Below, one piece after another: positions 58,445 to 64,000 of a stretch of 64,000 nt of DNA. The stretch covers positions 1,674,001-1,738,000 of the forward strand of contig CAVQCJ010000002.1 of assembly GCA_963711005.1 (NCBI GenBank), written 5' to 3'. The notes under the pieces were generated by a model. The model did not search any database. It was not told where the DNA came from and saw nothing but the letters and a program-made list of their open reading frames with translations. A program made the translations under genes and the position numbers. Source of the stretch: CAVQCJ01 sp963711005 (GTDB lineage: Bacteria; Actinomycetota; Actinomycetes; Prado026). The number at the start of each line of letters is the position of its first letter. The stretch's first letter is position 1.

Positions 58445-59725
58445 TCAGGTGGGCGGGCCGAGCTCCATCAGGACCCGCAGCCCGCCTGCGGGACCCTCCG
58501 CTAGCCGCAAAGCGCCGCCGGAGGCCTCAGCGCTGCGCCGCACGATGTCGAGCCCCAGCCCGGTCGAGCCGGCCGTGCTCTCGCCGCGGCGCAGCACCTC
58601 CGGGCCGGGCAGCCCCGGGCCCTCGTCCTCGACCATGAGCAGCGCGCCGCCGTCCGGGCGCGCGAGCAGCGCGACCCGGATCGGGGTGCCGTCGGGCGTG
58701 TGCGCGAACACATTGCCGAGCAGCGCGTCGACCGCGTTCGACAGGTCGTCCGCCGTCAGCCGGACCGGGACCGCGACAGCCGGGGTCTGCACGTCGAGCT
58801 GCCGGTCGGTGTCCTCGGCGAGCACCCGCCAGAACGCGGCCCGGCCGACCACGACCGCCACCGCGTCGCATGCGGCGGTCACGCCTTCGCGGACCGGTCG
58901 CCGGGCCTCGCTGATCAGCTGGTCCACCGCCCGGGACAGCTCCTCCACGTCGTGGGACAGCCGCTCGCGCTCCTCGTCGTCGTGCAGGTCGTCCGCGTCC
59001 AGCCGCAGGGCGCTGATCGGCGTCCGCAGCCGGTGCGACAGATCGGCGACCGACTCGCGCTCGGCGTGCAGCAGGCTCTCGATCCGGCTCCCCAGCCGGT
59101 TCACCGCGCGACCGGCGTCGGCCACCTCGGGCGGCCCCCCGGGCCGGACCCGCGCGCCGAGGTCGCCCATGCCGAGCCGCGTCGCGGTCTCGGTGAGCGA
59201 GTGCAGCGGGCGCAGGAACGAGCGGGCCAGACCGTCGGCGACGAGCAGGGCCAGGGCGAGCAGTGCCAGCCCCAGCCCGCCGAGGACCAGCCACGCCGTG
59301 CGCACGCCCGACGTCAACGTCGCGGCCGGGATCTCGACCCGCACGACGGCGGTCCCCTCGGCCCGGCCCGCGACCGGGATCAGCACTTCGCGCGCGCCGC
59401 CGGGCAGGTCCGCGCTGAACGCACGGCCGAGCGCGGCGAGCTGCACCGAGGCCGTGCGCGGGCGCTGGTCGCCCAGCACCTCGCCGTCCCCGAGGAAGAC
59501 GGTGACGGGTTCGTGCACGGCCGAGCGCACCTGCTCGACGGCGAGCCGGATCGTCGGGGTGTCCGCGACCCCGACGACCGCCGCCAGCGGCTGCACGCCG
59601 ACGGTCGCCTCGCTGGTGGCGCGGTCGGCGGTCGACGAGCGGATCAGCCACGCGAGCGGGACCAGGAAGGCGACCAGCACGACCAGCGTCGACGCCGCCA
59701 CCGTCAGCAGCAGCTGTCGCCTCAC
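58445..59725 (-). CDS. Two-component sensor histidine kinase
   Basis: The 426-residue kinase has two transmembrane helices (about residues 6-28 and 143-163) flanking an extracytoplasmic sensor of roughly 115 residues, then a HAMP region (FLRPLHSLTETATRLGMGDLG). The dimerisation domain has phospho-acceptor His231 in VADLSHRLRTPISAL, and the ATPase domain has N-box LLGNVFAHTPDG, G1 VEDEGPGLPG and G2 STGLGLDIVRR. Its start overlaps the response-regulator stop. The signal is unknown; the redox operon at 61191-64000 is a possible target by proximity. Confidence 0.92.
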   Translation of the reverse strand: MRRQLLLTVAASTLVVLVAFLVPLAWLIRSSTADRATSEATVGVQPLAAVVGVADTPTIRLAVEQVRSAVHEPVTVFLGDGEVLGDQRPRTASVQLAALGRAFSADLPGGAREVLIPVAGRAEGTAVVRVEIPAATLTSGVRTAWLVLGGLGLALLALALLVADGLARSFLRPLHSLTETATRLGMGDLGARVRPGGPPEVADAGRAVNRLGSRIESLLHAERESVADLSHRLRTPISALRLDADDLHDDEERERLSHDVEELSRAVDQLISEARRPVREGVTAACDAVAVVVGRAAFWRVLAEDTDRQLDVQTPAVAVPVRLTADDLSNAVDALLGNVFAHTPDGTPIRVALLARPDGGALLMVEDEGPGLPGPEVLRRGESTAGSTGLGLDIVRRSAEASGGALRLAEGPAGGLRVLMELGPPT

Positions 59726-60405
59726 TCGTCGGGCCCCACCAGCTTGACCCCCACGCCGCGCACCGAGAACAGGAACCGCGGGGTCTGCGCGCTCTCGCCG
59801 AGCTTGCGCCGCAGCCAGGACAGGTGCACGTCGACCGTCTTGTCCGCGCCGCCGTACGGCAGCCGCCAGACCTCGGTGAGCAGCTCGCGCTTGGTGACGA
59901 CCTGACCCGGCCGGGCCGCCAGGTACGCCAGCAGCTCGAACTCGCGCGGGGACAGCTCGACCGGTGCGCCGTCGAGCGTGACGGTGCGTGCCCTCGGGTC
60001 GACTTCGAGGCCGCCGACGGTGAGGACGGCTTCGGCATCCGGTGCCAGCGCGCGACGAAGCACAGCCCGGATCCGCGCGTCCAGCGTCACCGCGCTGAAC
60101 GGCTTGGTGACGTAGTCGTCCGCCCCCGCGTCCAGCGCGCGCACGATGGAGGCGTCGTCGTCGCGGGCGGTGGCGACGATGACCGGGACCTTGCTGACCG
60201 CGCGCAGCATGCGCAGCAGCTCCGCACCGTCCAGGTCCGGCAGCCCCAGGTCGAGCAGGACCAGGTCGGGCCGCTGCTCGATGGCGTCGCGCAGCCCACC
60301 CATGGCGTCGGCGGCGGACGAGACGGCGTGTCCGCGCTCGCCCAGGCTGCGGATCAGCGCGGAGCGGATCGCCGGGTCGTCCTCGATGACGAGCACGTGC
60401 GGCAC
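59722..60405 (-). CDS. OmpR-family response regulator
   Basis: The 227-residue regulator has a receiver domain with acidic pocket EDD at residues 8-10, phospho-acceptor Asp52 (VLLDLGLPD), conserved Thr/Ala in IVATARDDD and Lys in DYVTKPFS. The C-terminal winged helix contains LSPREFELLAYLAARPGQVVTKREL and TVDVHLSWLRRKLG. It is the first gene of the regulator-kinase pair (4-bp overlap). It is divergent from the membrane-anchored protein at 60527 across 121 bp, which may hold its operator. Confidence 0.94.
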   Translation of the reverse strand: MPHVLVIEDDPAIRSALIRSLGERGHAVSSAADAMGGLRDAIEQRPDLVLLDLGLPDLDGAELLRMLRAVSKVPVIVATARDDDASIVRALDAGADDYVTKPFSAVTLDARIRAVLRRALAPDAEAVLTVGGLEVDPRARTVTLDGAPVELSPREFELLAYLAARPGQVVTKRELLTEVWRLPYGGADKTVDVHLSWLRRKLGESAQTPRFLFSVRGVGVKLVGPDE

Positions 60406-60526
60406 GGGGGGAATGTACCGGCGCCCGGCCCCGGGGCCGACTCCGGTGGCCTGACGTGCCCAGCGATGTGCGCTGCTTAGCCGAGCCTTATCACTCGTAC
60501 GGACGAGCGCGGGAGACCATGTCCGG

Positions 60527-61177
60527 GTGCAGGGAAGGCGCTATGTCCTCGGCTGGCTCACGGTGGGGACCGTGGCCACGGTCATCGCCCTCGCGACCGT
60601 CGTGTTCGTCCGCGGCGCCGTGGGCGGCGACCAGGTCGTCGGCGCGCTGAGCCCTGCCGACGTCAGTGCCCAGCTGTCGGCCGCCGTCCAGGGCGGCGCG
60701 GCCGGCCGGTCGCCCGCCCCCGCCGCGGGGTCGGGTCTGTCGGCCCCCGGTCCGGGGTCTACCCCGGGCCGCACGAGCACCGGGCCGCGCAGCACGCCTG
60801 GGACGAGCACCAAGCCCTCCTCGCCCGCGACCGGCCGCACGACGGCCCCCACCCCGACCCACGTGTCCGGCGGCGGGTCCGGCACCCCGACGCCGACCCC
60901 CAGCCAGACCTCGGTCACCCGGCTGCTGACCTCGGGCGGCGGTTCGGTGGTCGCCCAGTGCACGAGCACCGGCCGGTCGGCCGCGGTGTACCTCGTCTCC
61001 TGGAGTCCCGCACAAGGCTTCACGGTGCACCCGCCCCAGAGCCGCGGTCCGGCCCAAGAGGTCGAGATCGAGTTCGAGTCCGACCAGGTCACCGTCAGCG
61101 TGAACATCCACTGCTCGTCGGCCGGCCCGGTCCAGACGGTCGCGACCGACAGCGGCTGGGGCGGCGGGGACGACTGA
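60527..61177 (+). CDS. Membrane-anchored extracytoplasmic protein with Ser/Thr/Pro linker
   Basis: The 216-residue protein begins with a short basic segment and a hydrophobic anchor (VLGWLTVGTVATVIALATVVFV), then a 100-residue Gly/Ser/Thr/Pro-rich linker likely to be extended and possibly glycosylated. A small C-terminal domain (about residues 130-216) includes two Cys that could pair (AQCTSTG and NIHCSSAG). The C-terminal domain is beta-rich (VYLVSWSPAQGF, VEIEFESDQVTVSVNI), perhaps ligand-binding. GTG start. It is divergent from the two-component genes and may be part of their signalling, but no function is known. Confidence 0.7.
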   Translation: MQGRRYVLGWLTVGTVATVIALATVVFVRGAVGGDQVVGALSPADVSAQLSAAVQGGAAGRSPAPAAGSGLSAPGPGSTPGRTSTGPRSTPGTSTKPSSPATGRTTAPTPTHVSGGGSGTPTPTPSQTSVTRLLTSGGGSVVAQCTSTGRSAAVYLVSWSPAQGFTVHPPQSRGPAQEVEIEFESDQVTVSVNIHCSSAGPVQTVATDSGWGGGDD

Positions 61178-61194
61178 CCGCTGTCAGCGGTCAG
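61174..61194. repeat. Palindrome carrying both stop codons of convergent genes
   Basis: CTGACCGCTG and CAGCGGTCAG flank a single central T. The stop of the membrane-anchored protein (61175-61177) and that of the ferredoxin on the other strand (61191-61193) both lie inside. The centre is too tight for a good hairpin as drawn, but melting a few pairs gives a small stem that could act on both transcripts. Confidence 0.5.
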
Positions 61195-61421
61195 CGGTCG
61201 ACGGTCTCCACGAACAGCGCCCGGCGCGGGCAAGCGGCCACCGCTGCCTCGACCTGGCGCCGGTCCCGCGGGGCCAGTGCCTGCACCGGCACGATCGGGT
61301 ACCCCCACGAGTCGACGGTGATCACCGCCGACGCGAGGTGCGCGCAGATCCCGACCCCCTCGCAGGCGACCGGGTCGACCCGGAGCCGCAGGGCCGCCGT
61401 CCGGCCGCGATGGCGGCCCAT
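61191..61421 (-). CDS. Small ferredoxin
   Basis: The 76-residue protein has ferredoxin ligands in VACEGVGICAHLA (Cys20 and Cys26) and AACPRRALF (Cys64). The motif C-x5-C...C-P with only three cysteines suggests a [3Fe-4S] cluster, like ferredoxins serving actinobacterial oxygenases, or a [4Fe-4S] cluster with a non-Cys ligand. A DSWGYP segment is typical. The ATG overlaps the stop of the NuoF-like gene by one base (TGATG). It is the last gene of the redox operon and probably exchanges electrons with the NuoF-like subunit. Confidence 0.88.
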   Translation of the reverse strand: MGRHRGRTAALRLRVDPVACEGVGICAHLASAVITVDSWGYPIVPVQALAPRDRRQVEAAVAACPRRALFVETVDR

Positions 61422-62788
61422 CACAGCTCCTCGGTCGCCGGGACGGGCAGCAGCCCCGGCCGTCCGGCCCCTGGGCACGGGCCGTCGGACAGGTGCCGCT
61501 GGACGTCGGCGGCGAACGTCCTGAGCGCCGTCCGCACCAGGCGCACCGCGCCGTCGGGATGGTGGCAGGCCCCGCGGCCGTCGACCTCGGCGGCGTACCG
61601 GTGCAGCAGGCGCAGGTCGCCGCGACCGGAACGTCCGTCCCGCAGCCGGGTCACCAGGTCCGCCATCGACGGGAGGCCGAACAGGCACGGGCCGCACTGC
61701 CGGGCGCCGCTCGCGGCGAGGTAGGTCAGCAGCCGGGACGTCTCGGCGATGCCGCAGGCCCCCGCCGGCAGCGGCGCGACCACGCCGGCCCCCAGCGAGA
61801 CCCCGAGCGGACGCAGCCCGGCTGGGCTGACCTCGACCCGGTGCGCCGCCGACCAGGGCACCCAGCTGCCGCCGTACCCGCCGACCAGCAGAGCCTGCGG
61901 CGCCGGGCCGACCAGGCCACCGCGCGCCAGCAGATCGGCGAACGTCTCGCCCGGCTCGACCGCCAGCACCAGCCGATGGGTGGGCGCGACCAGCGTGACC
62001 AGCCCCGGAACCGGCAACGCCGCCGGCCCGGCCCGGGCGACGAGCGCCACGGTGGCCAGCGTCTCCGCGTTGTGCAGCAGGGTCGGACGCCCCTGAACGC
62101 CGGACGTCGCGGCCGGGCGTCGCGACAGCAGCGGCAGCGCAGGCCCGCCGGACAGCGCCCGGACGACGGCGCTGGACTCCCCGGACAGGTACCGGTCGGG
62201 TCCGTGCGCGATCCGTACGGCCACCTCCGGAGCACCGGCCGCTCGGCGCTCGGCCACGGCATGGGTCACCGCGCGGGTCGTCTCGACGTCTCCGGCGTGC
62301 AGCCAGACGACCGCGGCCTGGGCCCCGAGCACCTCGGCGGCGATCGCGAGCCCGTCGAGCACGAGATGCGGTCGCAGCTGGAGCAGGGCGGCGTCCTTCA
62401 CGCTGGCCGGCTCACCCTCGGCGCCGTTGGCGACCACCAGACCGCCACCGCCAGCGGCCAGCGCGGCCCGCCACTTCTTGACGACCGGGAAGTGCCCGCC
62501 GCCCTGACCGGTGAGGCCCGCATGCTCCAGGCCGGCCAGGACGGCGTCGCCGCGACCCCAGGTCGCCTCCGGCCGCGCTCCGTACACCCGGAGGTGGTCG
62601 TCCAGCGAGTGCGGCTCGACACCGGACGGGCGAGCCCGGGACCGCAGGGCGAAGACCGCGGTCCCGTCCAGCAGGCCCGGGGGGCGCCAGGCGGCCTGCT
62701 GGACGGGCGCGTGGTCGCCGTCGGACCAGGGCTCGGCGGGCACGCTGTGCAACCAGCGCTGGTCGCGCTGGACAGGGCTCGCGCTCAT
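61421..62788 (-). CDS. NuoF-like SLBB-domain flavin/Fe-S protein
   Basis: The 455-residue soluble protein resembles the FMN- and Fe-S-binding parts of complex I NuoF and RnfC. FMN-site motifs are GQGGGHFPVVKKWRAAL and NGAEGEPASVKDAALLQLR; an SLBB region follows (VEPGETFADLLARGG). Cluster residues are in RQCGPCLFGLPSM and GACHHPDGA, one Cys fewer than NuoF. It probably links ferredoxin or NAD(P)H to the membrane cytochrome-like protein encoded upstream. ATG at 62786-62788 overlaps that gene's stop. No classical NADH site is obvious, so the electron donor is open. Confidence 0.85.
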   Translation of the reverse strand: MSASPVQRDQRWLHSVPAEPWSDGDHAPVQQAAWRPPGLLDGTAVFALRSRARPSGVEPHSLDDHLRVYGARPEATWGRGDAVLAGLEHAGLTGQGGGHFPVVKKWRAALAAGGGGLVVANGAEGEPASVKDAALLQLRPHLVLDGLAIAAEVLGAQAAVVWLHAGDVETTRAVTHAVAERRAAGAPEVAVRIAHGPDRYLSGESSAVVRALSGGPALPLLSRRPAATSGVQGRPTLLHNAETLATVALVARAGPAALPVPGLVTLVAPTHRLVLAVEPGETFADLLARGGLVGPAPQALLVGGYGGSWVPWSAAHRVEVSPAGLRPLGVSLGAGVVAPLPAGACGIAETSRLLTYLAASGARQCGPCLFGLPSMADLVTRLRDGRSGRGDLRLLHRYAAEVDGRGACHHPDGAVRLVRTALRTFAADVQRHLSDGPCPGAGRPGLLPVPATEEL

Positions 62789-63507
62789 GCGGCCGGCCGG
62801 CCGCTGCGCGCGGCGACCTCCTCGAAGCGGTCCAGCCGCGTCCGGGCCGCGTACCGGCTCAGCGCGAGCAGCGCGACGGCGGCGCCGCTGACCACGTACA
62901 GCGCGAGCAACGGGGCGCTGTCGCTGCCGGACAGCACCGCGTGCAGCCAGACCAGGACCAGCGTCAGCGCCGCGACCTTGTGCAGCGGCCACCACACCCT
63001 TGCGGTCACGCGTCCGGCGAAGCCGGCGGTCAGCCCGGCGAGCAGCCCGGCGTACGCCCCGACCACGCCGAGGGTGACCGGCATCGGCCGGTACGTCGCG
63101 GCCATCGGCAGCAGCGCGCCGCGCAGTCCCACCCCGGCGTACGAGTCGGTGGCCAGCACCAGCACGTGCAGCACGAGGAACGCGAACGTGAACACGGCCA
63201 GGCTCACGTGCACCCGGATGCGGGTGGCGGTGCTCGGCCGCGTGACCCGGTTGCGCCAGGGGTGCGACAGCACCAGGCCCATGCCGACCAGCGCGACCAG
63301 GAGCACGTACGTGGTGACCCCGGCCGCGCGTCCGAGGATCCACGGCTCCTGACGGTCGCCCGCGACGGTGCTGAACGCGCGCCCCACCAGCCAGGCGCTG
63401 ACCGCCGCGCTCGCGGTGATGCCCGCGGTCAGCAGTACAGCCGAGGCAACGGAGGCGGCGGAGACGCCGGGCGACCGGACCGGACCGCCACCGGGCTCAG
63501 CGGCCAC
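62785..63507 (-). CDS. Ferric-reductase-like haem membrane protein
   Basis: The 240-residue protein has six to seven transmembrane helices. Two helices carry paired histidines spaced about 14 residues apart (VHVSLAVFTFAFLVLH and LHKVAALTLVLVWLH), the pattern for two stacked b-haems in ferric-reductase-like membrane domains. GTG at 63505-63507 overlaps the apbE stop by 11 bp. It has no FAD/NAD domain of its own, so the NuoF-like protein encoded next may deliver electrons. Role in the membrane: transfer of electrons to a periplasmic flavoprotein, quinone or metal, not resolved. Confidence 0.83.
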   Translation of the reverse strand: MAAEPGGGPVRSPGVSAASVASAVLLTAGITASAAVSAWLVGRAFSTVAGDRQEPWILGRAAGVTTYVLLVALVGMGLVLSHPWRNRVTRPSTATRIRVHVSLAVFTFAFLVLHVLVLATDSYAGVGLRGALLPMAATYRPMPVTLGVVGAYAGLLAGLTAGFAGRVTARVWWPLHKVAALTLVLVWLHAVLSGSDSAPLLALYVVSGAAVALLALSRYAARTRLDRFEEVAARSGRPAA

Positions 63508-64000
63508 GGTCGCCTCGCCACACGACCAGCTCGTCCATCGCCGGCGTCGTGCCGACCGTGCCGTCCCCGTGAACCCACAACGCGGCGAGGTCTCGGGCCC
63601 TGGCCAGCGCCGCGACGCCATCGGCGCCGCCGAGGAACAGCGACTTGCTCCAGGTCTCGGCCCGCGCCGGGTCCTGCGCCACCACGGTCACGGCGAGCAG
63701 GCCCGGCCCGCCGGGGCGCCCGGTGCGCGGGTCGATGAGGTGGTGGACCGGCTCGTCGCCGGCCCGCCACCGGCGGATGCGGGTCGAGGACGTGGCGCAG
63801 GCCAGGTCGGTGACGCTCAGCACCGCCAGCGGGTCGGACCCGCCGCGCGGGTCCTCGACGCCGACCTTCCAGCCGTCGCCGTCCGGCCCCGCACCGGCCG
63901 CGCCGACGTCGCCGCCGGCTTCGACCAGCACCGCGCGGCCGGCACCGGTGAGCGCCTGGGCCGCCCACCGCACAGCCAACCCTTTGCCGATCCCACCCAG
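63497..64000 (-). CDS. apbE: FAD:protein FMN transferase, N-terminal part outside window
   Basis: ApbE attaches FMN through a phosphoester to Thr/Ser of exported flavoproteins. The visible 167 residues (3' end of the gene) start with LGGIGKGLAVRW, a family motif, then VLVEAGGDVGAAG, W-K-VGVEDPRG, CATSSTRIRRW, HHLIDPRTGRPG and a C-terminal ETWSKSLFLGGADGVAAL. It heads the redox operon seen here. It predicts that an FMN-binding partner protein lies beyond the window edge. Confidence 0.9.
   Translation of the reverse strand: MGGIGKGLAVRWAAQALTGAGRAVLVEAGGDVGAAGAGPDGDGWKVGVEDPRGGSDPLAVLSVTDLACATSSTRIRRWRAGDEPVHHLIDPRTGRPGGPGLLAVTVVAQDPARAETWSKSLFLGGADGVAALARARDLAALWVHGDGTVGTTPAMDELVVWRGDRGR

Overview
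The window is very G+C-rich, densely packed DNA with many GTG/TTG starts and 1-8 bp stop/start overlaps. DUF3263, a LytR_C protein, glucosyl-3-phosphoglycerate synthase and a threonine synthase-like/CysO/cold-shock/GroEL neighbourhood point to an actinomycete (Actinomycetota), most likely aerobic. I saw no tRNA, rRNA, CRISPR array, prophage or insertion sequence.

Positions 1883-28289 form the centrepiece, a locus that could take up a betaine, remove a methyl group and oxidise it to CO2. A betaine-aldehyde dehydrogenase (7346) and a ProV / double-domain ProW / ProX importer (8837-13068) supply the quaternary amine. A non-pyrrolysine MttB-family methyltransferase (25923) would methylate the corrinoid protein (24321). 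An MtgA-type enzyme (22092) would pass the methyl to tetrahydrofolate. MetV+MetF (24293-22948), FolD (14114) and PurU (27399) would carry the carbon to formate. An FdsGBAD-type formate dehydrogenase (7046-1883) would yield CO2 and NADH. An ASKHA/2Fe-2S reductive activator (20105) would rescue oxidised cobalamin. A DUF1638 protein, a TPR protein, a cysteine-synthase-like enzyme and two IclR regulators sit among them. A 17-bp operator-like palindrome lies between the divergent iclR and mttB genes.

Positions 28489-40317 hold an IclR regulator, pyruvate phosphate dikinase, an olefin-synthesis set (oleA, fused oleBC, oleD) and a sulfate-reduction set (sirB-like chelatase, APS reductase, sulfite reductase). 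A 30-residue Cys-rich leader peptide precedes the sulfur genes. All genes from the leader to oleD run in one direction with very short gaps.

Positions 40534-52290 hold a cupin, DUF3263 and LytR_C proteins, and a compatible-solute block (otsB, otsA, gpgS). Next comes a SAM-I riboswitch directly ahead of a threonine-synthase homologue and a CysO-like sulfur carrier. A cold-shock protein, an L,D-transpeptidase, GroEL under two CIRCE operators, an alpha/beta hydrolase and DUF4031 follow.

Positions 52319-64000 hold a strongly asymmetric two-gene ABC exporter, guaA, a NERD-domain protein and a two-component system. The window ends in a redox operon of ferredoxin, NuoF-like SLBB protein, ferric-reductase-like membrane protein and ApbE (cut by the window end).

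Four genes (fdsB, oleD, groEL, guaA) each look as if one extra base had been inserted. Two of these are normally indispensable, so base-level sequence error is the simplest explanation. These reading frames should be treated as one intact gene each until checked.
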